Assembly: GCF_021390495.1 (NCBI RefSeq) | Contig: NZ_JAJEJP010000001.1 | Coordinates: 1,922,001-1,986,000, forward strand | Reading direction: 5' to 3' | Source: Paraburkholderia sp. ZP32-5 | GTDB taxonomy: Bacteria > Pseudomonadota > Gammaproteobacteria > Burkholderiales > Burkholderiaceae | DNA length: 64,000 nucleotides | Part shown: positions 19,809 to 29,010 of the stretch, in pieces | Numbering within the stretch: the stretch's first letter is position 1 | How the letters are laid out: each line of letters begins with the position of its first letter | The notes under the pieces: model-generated | The model's database searches: none | What the model was told of the DNA's origin: nothing | The model's input: only the letters and a program-made list of their open reading frames with translations | Translations under genes and position numbers: made by a program

Positions 19809-20127
19809 TCGCGCGGGTCAGCAGAGCGCAAACAGAATCGAAGTAGAGAGGGAAGCCCTCCGCGCGCGCGGAGGGTGCCGTCGAAGCCCTATCGAGATCA
19901 AACCGGTGCGCAGAAACGGCTTCCCCGCAAGCGGGGTAACACCCGAGCCTGCCGCGTACGCGCGGCAGGTTGCTTGGCGTTAGACTGGCAGGGCAGCACG
20001 CCAAAGCGGTTGCGTGTCTTGCGGTCCCGCTCGCCGGTGCACATGCGTGCAAGTCGGCCCGAGCGGAACAGCGCGCGGGCAGTCGCGCGGACGCAAGCGC
20101 GCAGCGGCACAACAACGAGGTGACAGT
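19809..20127. other. Intergenic region with three successive hairpins
   Basis: 319 bp without a gene. Three GC-rich inverted repeats lie in tandem: 19856-19875 (CCCTCCGCGC with GCGCGGAGGG), 19923-19936 (CCCCGC-AA-GCGGGG) and 19948-19969 (CCTGCCGCG-TACG-CGCGGCAGG). None has a strong T tract, so they are weak as rho-independent terminators. The last 150 bp lead to the next gene, with a CGAGG ribosome site before 20128. Confidence 0.5.
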
Positions 20128-20676
20128 ATGAGCTTCCGCTTCAAACTCTCCGCCGTTTCCGTTGTCGCTTCTCTCGCCTGCGCGCTTCTGCCGGCTGCTC
20201 ATGCGGCCACGCCGATCACGGTGACATCGCAGGCCGCGCTCGACGGTCCGATCCGCTACACCGTGCGCGTCACGTCGAAACAGTTCGGCAATTCCCAGGA
20301 AACCCGCACGATCCGCTCCGGCGAATCGGACGATTTCACATGGAAGACGGTGCCGCCGGGCGGCCCGGTGCCCGGCAGCGACGCGTGTCCAAACTATTCG
20401 TCGCTACCGCTCGATTCGAATGGCGCGATGATCCGTCAGACGCAGATCCGTTTTGCGCCGGTGGTGTCGAAGGACGGCACCGCGAACGTGCAGCTCAGTT
20501 TTCAGGCGCAAACGCCGCACGGCGTGAAGACCGTGACGAGCGGCGGCAAGACGCTCAAATGTCCGAATGATGTCAGCATGAGCCAGATCGTGCGCTTCAC
20601 GATGCCCGTCAACGGCACGACCAAAACGCTGACACTGAGCGACGGCACCGAGGTGGCGGTCAGCGCGAAGCGGTGA
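20128..20676 (+). CDS. Exported hypothetical protein
   Basis: 182 residues with a clear signal peptide (basic N-terminus, hydrophobic core, LLPAAHAATP cleavage region near residue 25). The mature part looks beta-rich with two cysteines (about residues 92 and 151) that could form a disulfide in the periplasm. The family resembles small secreted proteins of Burkholderia, but I cannot name it. The ATG at 20128 follows a GAGGTGAC site; the longer open frame upstream is ignored. It is convergent with the FetB-type permease gene. Confidence 0.75.
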   Translation: MSFRFKLSAVSVVASLACALLPAAHAATPITVTSQAALDGPIRYTVRVTSKQFGNSQETRTIRSGESDDFTWKTVPPGGPVPGSDACPNYSSLPLDSNGAMIRQTQIRFAPVVSKDGTANVQLSFQAQTPHGVKTVTSGGKTLKCPNDVSMSQIVRFTMPVNGTTKTLTLSDGTEVAVSAKR

Positions 20677-20929
20677 TTGTGCGGGCGCGCGAGCAGGTGT
20701 GCGGACGCGGCGCGTGTTGCCATGCTCTTGATGGGTGCTCGACGTGTGCTTGACGTGAGGCCGGTCTGGCTGATGCCTCGCTGAGCCGGATGCGTGTGCG
20801 ACGTCTGCATCGATCGTCGCGCACGACACACGACGCGCTTCGCTTCACACGCTCGGCCGCACGGCGCGCAACGTCCATCGCCCAAACTTCTACCGGCGCC
20901 CACGCGACGTATCTGAGTGGGCTAACGGC

Positions 20930-21733
20930 TCAGCCTTTCTCCGCCCGTTCCACGAGCCGCGCCGGCAGGAACTGATGCTCGGCCGAAAAGAGCCGTCGAT
21001 AGGTGAGCAGCACCGCGCCCACCGTCCCCAACGCCGACGCCGCGGCGATCAGAAACATGATCACGATCTGATAGCGCACTGCCTGCAACGGCGACTGGCC
21101 GGCCAGCACCTGGCCGGTCATCATGCCCGGCAGGCTCACGACGCCGACCACCGCCATCTGATTCAGCGTCGGCAGCATGCCGGCGCGTACCGCCTGGCGC
21201 GCGGGCGCCTGCGCGGCTTCCCAGCGCGTCGCGCCGAGGGCGAGCGCCATGTCGACGCGATCGCGCCGCGCGGTCAATTCATCGATCATCCGCTCGATGC
21301 CGAGCGATACGCCGGTCAGCGTATTGCCGAGGATCATGCCGAGAATCGGGATCGCATACTGCGGCTCGTACCAGGGATGAATGCGGATCACGACGAACAG
21401 CCCGACCGCGGCGACGAGCCATGAGCTGACCCAGATCGACAGCACGCTGTCCGCGCGTTGGCCGGCATAACCGCGGCTGCCGCGCTGCGCACCGGCGAAG
21501 CCGGCGATCAGCGTCATCGCGATCATCAGTGGCAGCACGACGTACCAGCGGTTGAACTGGAACACCCAGCCGAGCACATAGCCGATCGCGAGCAATTGCA
21601 CGACCGTGCGCACCGCGGCCCACGCAAGCTTGCGTTCGAGATCGAGTTTCAGCGCAATCGACACCGCGCCGTTCACGACGATCAGCAGCGTCGCGATCGC
21701 GACATCCCACAGACTCAGGTTCTGCAGATTCAT
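20930..21733 (-). CDS. fetB: FetB/YbbM-type ABC exporter permease
   Basis: Integral membrane subunit of a probable iron exporter. 267 residues with about seven hydrophobic segments. The family sequence MAVVGVVSLPGMMTGQVLAGQSPLQAVRYQIVIMF near residues 200-235 marks UPF0014/FetB proteins. It overlaps the ATPase gene by 4 bp (ATGA at 21730-21733), so the two are translationally coupled. In Escherichia coli FetAB exports iron and lowers peroxide stress; the same role is inferred here. Confidence 0.88.
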   Translation of the reverse strand: MNLQNLSLWDVAIATLLIVVNGAVSIALKLDLERKLAWAAVRTVVQLLAIGYVLGWVFQFNRWYVVLPLMIAMTLIAGFAGAQRGSRGYAGQRADSVLSIWVSSWLVAAVGLFVVIRIHPWYEPQYAIPILGMILGNTLTGVSLGIERMIDELTARRDRVDMALALGATRWEAAQAPARQAVRAGMLPTLNQMAVVGVVSLPGMMTGQVLAGQSPLQAVRYQIVIMFLIAAASALGTVGAVLLTYRRLFSAEHQFLPARLVERAEKG

Positions 21734-22527
21734 GGGCGCCGCTCCCGTGTGGCATTTGCGGGAGTGTCCCCAGACACGTGCGCCGATGCGTCACCACGCG
21801 TTCCGTCGCCTGCCGCATCGTGCGTCACGCGCTCCGACATCTGCAGCGGCGCCGCTTCTTCGAGCACACCCGCATGCATCGTCAGATGCCGCTCGCTCAT
21901 CCGCGCGGCCTGCTGCGGATCGTGCGACACCCAGATCGACGCGTGACGCTCGGGCGCGACATCGAACCATGCCCGCACCAACGCTTCGATCGCGCGCGAG
22001 GACGCCGGATCGAGCGACGCGGTCGGCTCGTCGAGCAGCAGCACATCGGGCGCGAGTTGCAGCACGCGGACCAGCGCGGTGATCTGCGCTTCGCCGCCCG
22101 ACAGTTCACTCGCGCGCTTGCCGAGAAAATCGCCGCCACGGCCGGCTTGCGCGGCGAGCGCCGCGGCCCGCTCGCGATCGAACCGCACGTCGCGATACGC
22201 GCGCAGCCCGAACGGATAGCGCAGATTGTCCTCGACACTGCCGTCGATCAGCGCGGGCCGCTGGCGGATATACGCAACGTTGCGGCGGTAGCGCGGAATC
22301 GCCGCGCGCTCGATACGCGCGCCATTCCACAGGATGTGGCCGGCATCGAGCGGATCGAGCAGCGCGAGCGCGCGCAGAAACACGCTCTTGCCTGAGCCGG
22401 ACGAACCGGTGATCGCAGCGCGCTCGCCGGCGCGCAACGCGAAGGTGGTCGGCTGCAGCAGCGTCTGGCCGCGCTGCGTGTCGCGCCGCACGATGTGCTC
22501 GGCGAGTACGAGGGGAACATCAGTCAT
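21730..22527 (-). CDS. fetA: FetA/YbbL-type ABC exporter ATPase
   Basis: ATP-binding subunit of the FetAB-type exporter, 265 residues. Walker A is GSSGSGKS, the ABC signature LSGGEAQ, and Walker B with the catalytic Glu is VLLLDEPTASLDP; a switch His is in WVSHDPQQ. It overlaps the permease gene by 4 bp. The C-terminal 40 residues after the switch region are Ala/Ser/Thr-rich and probably flexible. The start at 22527 gives the family N-terminus; the longer frame to 22617 is ignored. Confidence 0.88.
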   Translation of the reverse strand: MTDVPLVLAEHIVRRDTQRGQTLLQPTTFALRAGERAAITGSSGSGKSVFLRALALLDPLDAGHILWNGARIERAAIPRYRRNVAYIRQRPALIDGSVEDNLRYPFGLRAYRDVRFDRERAAALAAQAGRGGDFLGKRASELSGGEAQITALVRVLQLAPDVLLLDEPTASLDPASSRAIEALVRAWFDVAPERHASIWVSHDPQQAARMSERHLTMHAGVLEEAAPLQMSERVTHDAAGDGTRGDASAHVSGDTPANATRERRP

Positions 22528-22761
22528 GATTGGATTGTCGTGGGGGGTGTTCAGGCGGGGCGTGTCGATTCGCGGACCGGGTTGTGAATCCGTGCGCGCA
22601 TCGACGGGCCGCCGCACCGTGCGCCATCATAGAACGACAGCAGGGCAGTTCCGCATAACAACGCGACATTGCCGCAACGCCGTAGAGCGGCTCGTCGCCT
22701 ATCGCCGGGCACGCTATCTGCTGCCCGACTCACAACGAAGAACGAAACGCGGAGCGTCTCA

Positions 22762-25227
22762 ATGGCAGGGTCGAGCAGCGTCGGAAGACGGATTGGAAAA
22801 GTCATCGCCTGGCTGTTAGCGACGCTCATCGTACTGATCGTCGCGCTTGCGATCTTCATTCTGACCTTCGACTGGAACCGTGCCCGGCCTTACGTCAACG
22901 ACAAGGTCAGCCAGGCGATCGGCCGGCCGTTCGCGATCAATGGCGATCTGAAAGTGGGCTGGCGGCATCCGGTCGGCGAACGGGGCTGGCGCGGCTGGGT
23001 GCCGTGGCCGCGCTTCTCGGCGGCCAACATCACGGTGGGCAACCCCGACTGGACTAAACGGCCGCAGTTCGCGACGCTCGACGAAATCGACTTCGAAGTC
23101 GAGGTGCTGCCGCTGCTCGCGCACGACATCGTGATTCCGGCGATCAATCTGGTGAATCCGTCGGTCGATCTCGAACGTCTGCTCGATGGGCGCAACAACT
23201 GGACTTTCAAGCTGGCGTCGTCGAGCGGGCCGTCCGAATGGAAGCTCGAACTGCATGACATCGCGTTTGCAAAGGGCAATATCGCGCTGTCGGATCAGCA
23301 GAAGAAAGTCGAGCTGACGATGGCGATCGATACGCTCGGCCACCCGATCCCGATCGGCGAGGCGCTGAAGCAGCAGCAGGCGGCGTCGCGCAGCGAGTCG
23401 GCGCAGGCGGTCGGCAAGGCGGGCGCGAGCCGTCTCGCCGCGCAGGCCGATGCTCAGGCGGCGTCGGAGGCGAAAGCGGCGTCCGAAGCGGCGGCCTCGG
23501 CTGCCGAGGCGAATGCGTCGGGTGCATCGGCGGCTTCAGGCGTGGCCGCGACGGGCGCTGTGGCTACGTCAAGCGAAAACGCCAGCACGGGGGCCGCAGA
23601 GGCCACTTCTGGCACAAGCGCCGCCATCACCGCATCCGACTCCGCAACCACGCCGCGCGCGCAGCCGCTCTATGCAATCGCGTGGACCGTCAAAGGCACC
23701 TATAACCGCACGCCGGTATCGGGCAGCGGCAAGGTCGGCGGCGTGCTCGCGCTACAGGACGCGAACCGGCCGTTTCCGGTGCAGGCCGACGTGAAAGCGG
23801 GCGACCTGCATATCGCGTTCGTCGGCACCGTCACCGATCCCGCGCATCTCGCCGCGCTCGATCTGCGGCTCTGGTTGCAGGGCAACAGCATGGCGCGCCT
23901 GTATTCGCTGACCGGCGTGACCTTGCCCGACACGCCGCCGTACGCGACCGAAGGACATCTGATCGGCCGCTTCCAGCCGAGCGGCAACGTCTTTACGTAT
24001 GAAAATTTTACAGGCCGGGTCGGCGGCAGCGACCTGAACGGTTCGCTGACCTATACCGCGCGCAAACCGCGTCCATTGCTGCAGGGCGAACTCGTGTCGA
24101 ATCTGCTGCAGTTCTCCGATCTCGCGCCGGTGATCGGCGCCGATTCGAAAGCGAGCAAAGCGCGCCGCGGCGACGCGACCGCACAGCCGAGCGGTCGCGT
24201 GCTGCCGGTCGAAGAGTTCCGTACCGACCGCTGGAAGGCAATCGACGCCGACGTCAAATTCACCGGCCGGCGCATCATCAAGAATTCGAGTTTGCCGATC
24301 ACCGATCTGTACACACACGTCGTGATGACCGATGGCGTGCTGTCGCTCGAACCGCTGAAGTTCGGCGTCGCGGGCGGCTCGCTCGCGTCGGATATTCATC
24401 TCGATGGCGCCAGCACGCCGTTGAAGGGACGTTTCGCGATGCAGGCGCGGCATCTGAAGCTCAAGCAACTGTTCCCGAACTTCAAGACGATGCAGAACGC
24501 GCTCGGCGAGATCAACGGCGACGCGTCGCTTTCCGCGACCGGTAATTCGCCGGCCGCGCTCGCGGCGTCCTCGAACGGCGAGGTGAAGGCGCTCGTCACG
24601 CAGGGCACGGTAAGCCGTCTGCTGATGGAGGCGGCCGGGCTGAATGTCGCGAACGTCGTGTATGAAAAACTGTTCGGCAACCGCGACGTGAACATCAACT
24701 GCGCGGCCGCCGATTTCGTCGCGACCAATGGCGTGCTCGAATCACGCGTCTTCGCACTCGATACCGACGACGCGGTGATCAACATCGACGGTCATATCGA
24801 CCTGCGCGACGAAACGATGGACCTCGGCGTGCATCCGCATACGAAGGGCTTCCGGATATTTTCGCTGCGCTCGCCGCTGTATGTGAAGGGCACCTTCAAG
24901 CAGCCGCACGTCGGCGTAAATGCCGCGGCGCTCGCATTGCGCGGCGGCGCGGCGGTCGGGCTCGGGCTGATCAATCCGTTTGCCGCGCTGCTGCCGTTGC
25001 TCGCACCGAGCAACAACAAGCCATTGCCGTGCTCGGCATTGCTCGCGCAGGTCAAGCAGCCGCCGAGCGCGCCGGCACCGGGCGTCAAGCAGCAACCCAA
25101 AGCGCCGCTTTCTCTCGATGGCGCGCCGGTCAATAAATCGTCAAGCGGCGCGTCGTCGCCGGCCGCGACGGAGCGCAAGCCCGCGGTGCTGTCACCGGCG
25201 AGCGCAGCCGAATACAAGGGGAGCTGA
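22762..25227 (+). CDS. AsmA-family protein
   Basis: 821-residue envelope protein with one N-terminal membrane helix (about residues 14-35, WLLATLIVLIVALAIFI) and a large periplasmic AsmA domain (motifs near LVNPSVDLERLLDGRNNWTF and a C-terminal AsmA_2-like region GVHPHTKGFRIFSLRSPLYV). AsmA/TamB-type proteins are linked to phospholipid transport to the outer membrane. An Ala/Ser/Glu-rich insert of about 95 residues (about 203-300) interrupts the domain, and the C-terminal 60 residues are Pro/Ala/Ser-rich. The start at 22762 follows the open frame from 22669 and precedes the membrane helix. Confidence 0.88.
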   Translation: MAGSSSVGRRIGKVIAWLLATLIVLIVALAIFILTFDWNRARPYVNDKVSQAIGRPFAINGDLKVGWRHPVGERGWRGWVPWPRFSAANITVGNPDWTKRPQFATLDEIDFEVEVLPLLAHDIVIPAINLVNPSVDLERLLDGRNNWTFKLASSSGPSEWKLELHDIAFAKGNIALSDQQKKVELTMAIDTLGHPIPIGEALKQQQAASRSESAQAVGKAGASRLAAQADAQAASEAKAASEAAASAAEANASGASAASGVAATGAVATSSENASTGAAEATSGTSAAITASDSATTPRAQPLYAIAWTVKGTYNRTPVSGSGKVGGVLALQDANRPFPVQADVKAGDLHIAFVGTVTDPAHLAALDLRLWLQGNSMARLYSLTGVTLPDTPPYATEGHLIGRFQPSGNVFTYENFTGRVGGSDLNGSLTYTARKPRPLLQGELVSNLLQFSDLAPVIGADSKASKARRGDATAQPSGRVLPVEEFRTDRWKAIDADVKFTGRRIIKNSSLPITDLYTHVVMTDGVLSLEPLKFGVAGGSLASDIHLDGASTPLKGRFAMQARHLKLKQLFPNFKTMQNALGEINGDASLSATGNSPAALAASSNGEVKALVTQGTVSRLLMEAAGLNVANVVYEKLFGNRDVNINCAAADFVATNGVLESRVFALDTDDAVINIDGHIDLRDETMDLGVHPHTKGFRIFSLRSPLYVKGTFKQPHVGVNAAALALRGGAAVGLGLINPFAALLPLLAPSNNKPLPCSALLAQVKQPPSAPAPGVKQQPKAPLSLDGAPVNKSSSGASSPAATERKPAVLSPASAAEYKGS

Positions 25228-25649
25228 TGCCATCGATCTGCCCAGCGGACTGGTTGGACTGGAGCGTTGGCGGCGCGCTTTGTATCGTGTTCCTGTGGCT
25301 GATTAGCATGCCGCCCACGTGTGATCGCGATGCCGATGCGATAGCGGAGTAGCGATATCACATGGCGCCGCGCGCATGCGTGCTTAAACACGCGCGCTAA
25401 AGGCGATAAAAGACAGTGGTGATGAAAGGAAGAAGAAAGCTAACGCCACCCGCTTCGCGGTGACGGCGTTAACCTGATCGAGATCGAACAGACTGTGCAA
25501 ACCCAACTGCACATACATGACAGTGATACGAGTTGTTGGCGAAAAACCGGCTATGTATCAACCGCGCCACATCATCGTTCGTGTCCCGTTGGCAGCACTG
25601 ATATTCAGCTCGTCTCAGTGCGCCGCATGGGTGGTTTGCATCAAGAGAT
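25228..25649. other. Gene-free stretch with one hairpin
   Basis: 422 bp between the AsmA stop and the end of the minus-strand hypothetical gene. A hairpin at 25441-25471 has TAACGCC pairing with GGCGTTA and an inner CCGC-TTC-GCGG stem; no T run follows. No coding sequence is convincing. Confidence 0.4.
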
Positions 25650-26096
25650 CTATCGCAACGAACGCGGCGTCGCGTCGCCGGCCGCATCCTGCCGGCGCAC
25701 GCCGCGACGGGTGCCGATACGGGTTGCGCCGAACTCCGTCAGAATCTTGCCGCGCGCGCGGCTTGCGAAGACAAGGAAGCCGAAACCATCCGCTTCGTAC
25801 CAGTAGCCGCCGTTCTCGAGACCGTCGAGCGGCTGCTCCAGTGCGTTGGTGATCGACTCGATGCAGCGCCGCCGTAATTCGGCCGGCGCGGGGTAGGGGG
25901 GCTGTGCACCACGTACGCTGCACAGAAGCACGTCGAGTCCGGGCAGCACGTGTGCGTAGAGCACCGGCTCGTCCTGGGCGCGGGCGCGCGCAATCTTGGT
26001 ATCGAGTTGGCTGAACGGCTTGAAATGCCGTAGAACTGCGAGGAACGACTCGTCGCCGTCCACCTTCGCGCGTCTACGCTTTTTCGGGAAGGACAT
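25650..26096 (-). CDS. Hypothetical protein
   Basis: Family not recognised. 148 residues from the ATG at 26096 (MSFPKKRRRAK); the frame is open to 26171, but the upstream part is purely basic. A basic N-terminus, a central region with an EYGG-like turn and GYWYEADGFGFLVFASRARG, and a basic Gly/Arg-rich C-terminus. No signal peptide or membrane segment. It is divergent from the histidine kinase at 26511. The protein could be shorter or longer than annotated. Confidence 0.55.
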   Translation of the reverse strand: MSFPKKRRRAKVDGDESFLAVLRHFKPFSQLDTKIARARAQDEPVLYAHVLPGLDVLLCSVRGAQPPYPAPAELRRRCIESITNALEQPLDGLENGGYWYEADGFGFLVFASRARGKILTEFGATRIGTRRGVRRQDAAGDATPRSLR

Positions 26097-26510
26097 AAAA
26101 ATTCGCCTGAAAAAGAATTGCAAGAAACGCTGCGTCCTCATGCGACCACTCCCGGCTTTCGCGCGCCGCACGTCGATCTTTTATAGCATACGACAAGACT
26201 GGATTCACGATGATTCGACGCTTGCGTCACCTCACCGCCTCCCGCACGAATCATGCCGAATCGCCTCGCCGCGCGCATTCGCATCTCAGCACACCTTGTC
26301 TCCATCATAGACGCACGCGGCGCCGAAAAAACATCTTCTCCCAATAAAAAAGTCATTTTTGTGTGCGCCGGCACCTGCTGGCGCTACGTTGAAATATCTC
26401 GAATTCACGTCGATAATGGCCCGTCCGGCCGTGCCGCGCCCGCCTCGCGGGACGCGACGAGGGTGCGCGAGCCGCTGTGCGAATGACCGCCTGAACACCC
26501 TGACGGGAAC
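26097..26510. promoter_or_regulatory. Divergent upstream region, hypothetical / histidine kinase
   Basis: 414 bp between divergent starts. Contains an AT-rich island around 26320-26360 with an A6-GTCAT-T5-like run, the most promoter-like sequence here. No clear -35/-10 pair or operator could be assigned. Confidence 0.35.
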
Positions 26511-28121
26511 ATGAAACTATTCACCAAGGGTCTGCTGCTGATTGCGGTGCCGAGCTTCGTCGAACTCGCGTTGCTCGGTGTCGTCTTCGATACGCAGGAA
26601 CGGACCGCGCAGGCCGCGCAGTGGGTCGATAACAGCAAGCAGATCCTCTATCAGTCGTCGGCTCTCGTCGATCCGCTGCTGCGCCAGGCGGCGCGTGTGC
26701 GCACGGCGATGGTGACGCGCGATGCAGCGCTGATCGACCGCCACGCGGTATGGGTCGATCTGAACGACCGGCTCGCGAAACTCGATACGCTGGTCGCCGA
26801 CACGCCGCGCCAGGCCGAGCACGTGCGCAACATGCGGCGTGCGATCGACGGCTATCGCGAGCAGAGCATCGCCATCTCGCAGGCGCTGCACGAAGGCCGC
26901 AGCGTGACCCCCTATATCGCCCTCGAAACCGATGCGTTGCCGCGCCAGATCGCGCTGTTTCGCGACGAGCTCGGCGAGTTCGACGCGGTCGCCGCGCAAC
27001 TCGACGCCGACAGGTCGATCGCGCTCGCACAGCGGCGCGCGCATCAGCAGTACGCGCTGATCGCCGCGGTGATCGGCTCGATGCTGATCTGGGCGGCCAC
27101 CGCGGTGGTGTTCGCGCGCAGCATCGGCCGGCGCTTCGAAGTGTTGACCGATAACGCCGAGCGGCTCGGTAGCGGCAGGCCGCTCGCGGCGCCGTTGTCG
27201 GGCCGCGACGAAATCGCCGGGCTCGATACCGTGCTGCACCAGACCGATGCGCGTTTGCGCGTGGCCGAGACGGAGCAGGCGGCGCTGAAAACGCAACTCG
27301 AAGCGCGCGCGCGGGAACTGGCGGCCGTCAATGAGGAATTGCGCCAGGAAACCCAGGATAACGAGATGTTCATCTATAGCGTGTCGCACGATCTGCGCTC
27401 GCCGCTGGTGAATCTGCGGGGGTTTTCGAAGGAACTGCACGTGTCGTGCGATGAGCTCGACAATCTGGTCGGCGACGCGCAACTGCCGGAGAAAGAGCAG
27501 CGGCGCCTCACGCATATTCTCGATGGCGACGTGCGCGAGTCGCTGCATTATCTGCGCACCGCGGTCGCGCGCGCGGCGGCGATCATCGACGCACTGCTGC
27601 GGATTTCGCGCGCCGGGCGGCTCGAATATCAGTGGCAGCGCGTGAGCGTCGGGCGTGTCGTGGGGCGGGTCGTCGACGCGATGCAGGAGGCGATCAGCCA
27701 GCGCGCGGCGATCGTTACCGTGCGCGAGCTGCCGCCCGCGTGGGGCGATCCGGCTGCGCTCGAACAGATCTTCAGCAACCTGATCGGCAACGCGCTGAAT
27801 TTCCTCGATCCGGCGCGCGGCGGACGCATCGAGGTCGGCGCGCTCGAACCCGAACCCGTCGACCCGGCCGAGCCGCGCGCGGTGCGCATGCGTACCTATT
27901 ACGTTCGCGACAATGGTCTTGGGATTCCGGCTGCGTATCTGTCGAAGGTGTTTCGCGCGTTCCAGCGTCTGCATGGCGATGTCGCGGACGGCGAGGGCAT
28001 CGGCCTCGCGGTGGTGCGGCGCACCGTCGAGCGGCACGGCGGGCGCGTGTGGGTCGAATCGGCCGAAGGCGCGGGCTCGACTTTTTTTGTCGTGCTGCCC
28101 GAGCAGCCAGTGCGGTTCTGA
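26511..28121 (+). CDS. Membrane sensor histidine kinase with CHASE3-like input domain
   Basis: 536 residues: a first membrane helix (about 5-25), an extracytoplasmic helical CHASE3-like domain (about 30-175), a second helix (about 180-205), a HAMP-like linker, then a HisKA domain with His293 in VSHDLRSPLVNL and an ATPase domain (IFSNLIGNALNFLDP, RDNGLGIP, GEGIGLAVVRR). The C-terminal kinase is of the phytochrome-like type. It is followed by a stand-alone receiver and a hybrid kinase on the same strand, so a multistep phosphorelay is likely. Its signal is unknown. Confidence 0.88.
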   Translation: MKLFTKGLLLIAVPSFVELALLGVVFDTQERTAQAAQWVDNSKQILYQSSALVDPLLRQAARVRTAMVTRDAALIDRHAVWVDLNDRLAKLDTLVADTPRQAEHVRNMRRAIDGYREQSIAISQALHEGRSVTPYIALETDALPRQIALFRDELGEFDAVAAQLDADRSIALAQRRAHQQYALIAAVIGSMLIWAATAVVFARSIGRRFEVLTDNAERLGSGRPLAAPLSGRDEIAGLDTVLHQTDARLRVAETEQAALKTQLEARARELAAVNEELRQETQDNEMFIYSVSHDLRSPLVNLRGFSKELHVSCDELDNLVGDAQLPEKEQRRLTHILDGDVRESLHYLRTAVARAAAIIDALLRISRAGRLEYQWQRVSVGRVVGRVVDAMQEAISQRAAIVTVRELPPAWGDPAALEQIFSNLIGNALNFLDPARGGRIEVGALEPEPVDPAEPRAVRMRTYYVRDNGLGIPAAYLSKVFRAFQRLHGDVADGEGIGLAVVRRTVERHGGRVWVESAEGAGSTFFVVLPEQPVRF

Positions 28122-28363
28122 GCGTGTCGGCGCGTGGCGAGCGTGTGTCAGCGCATGCGTGAATCCGAGCCCGAATGCATAGCTGAGCGCGCCGGCTTGT
28201 CATGTAATTCACGCGTCAGTGCGCCGCCGCTACGCTGGTGCGAGAATTCGCACTACAATTCGCGCGAAAATCGTCGACACGGCTGTCGACATTAAAATCG
28301 TATCAGCCATGGCACTCGCATCGGCGAGCGTCATGCGCAGCGAATCGTCAGCACGGAGAGCCT

Positions 28364-28855
28364 ATGAATCACGCGCAAACGGTCAGCATCGTACTGATCG
28401 AGGATGACGACGGGCATGCAAAGCTCGTCGAGCGTAATCTGCGCCGCGCCGGTATTTCGAACGGCTTCGTGCGCTTTCGCGACGGTCAGCAGGCGCTCGA
28501 TTATTTTTTCGGCCCGGCGCCGGCGCAGCCTTTTACCGACGCCGACGGCAATCCGTATCCGTCGCGCGAGAATCTCGAGAATTTCGTCGTGCTGCTCGAT
28601 CTGCGGATGCCGCGCGTCGACGGCTTCGAGGTGCTGCGGCGTCTGAAGGAGGCGCCCGAGACCGCCGCGGTGCCGGTGATCGTGCTGACCACCACCGACG
28701 ATCCGCGCGAAATTGCCCGCTGCTACGAACTCGGCTGCAACGTCTATGTCTGCAAGCCGGTCGAATACGATGCGTTTATCGAGGCCGTGCGCCGGCTGGG
28801 CTTTTTCCTGCAGGTGGTCAAGCTGCCGCCGGGGCATCGGCTGGCGCCGCCTTGA
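28364..28855 (+). CDS. Stand-alone response regulator, Rcp1-like
   Basis: A single receiver domain of 163 residues with no output domain. Asp79 in VVLLDLRMP is the phosphoacceptor, and the conserved TTTDD and YVCKPVEYD (Lys) residues are present. The family with an insert before the Asp resembles Rcp1-type receivers that pair with phytochrome-like kinases. The ATG at 28364 follows a GGAGAG site; the upstream open frame is ignored. It lies between two histidine kinase genes and may shuttle phosphate between them (inference). Confidence 0.88.
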   Translation: MNHAQTVSIVLIEDDDGHAKLVERNLRRAGISNGFVRFRDGQQALDYFFGPAPAQPFTDADGNPYPSRENLENFVVLLDLRMPRVDGFEVLRRLKEAPETAAVPVIVLTTTDDPREIARCYELGCNVYVCKPVEYDAFIEAVRRLGFFLQVVKLPPGHRLAPP

Positions 28856-29010
28856 AATCGCGTTGCGCGCAGACCGTGGAATAACGAGTGCCCGCCGCCG
28901 GTATAAACAACCGGTACAGATCGCCACCCCGGGCAACCGGCATCCGCATGAAGCTGTCCGAAACCCATGCATGACAACATAAACCGACGAACCTGCCTGA
29001 GAACACCTGC

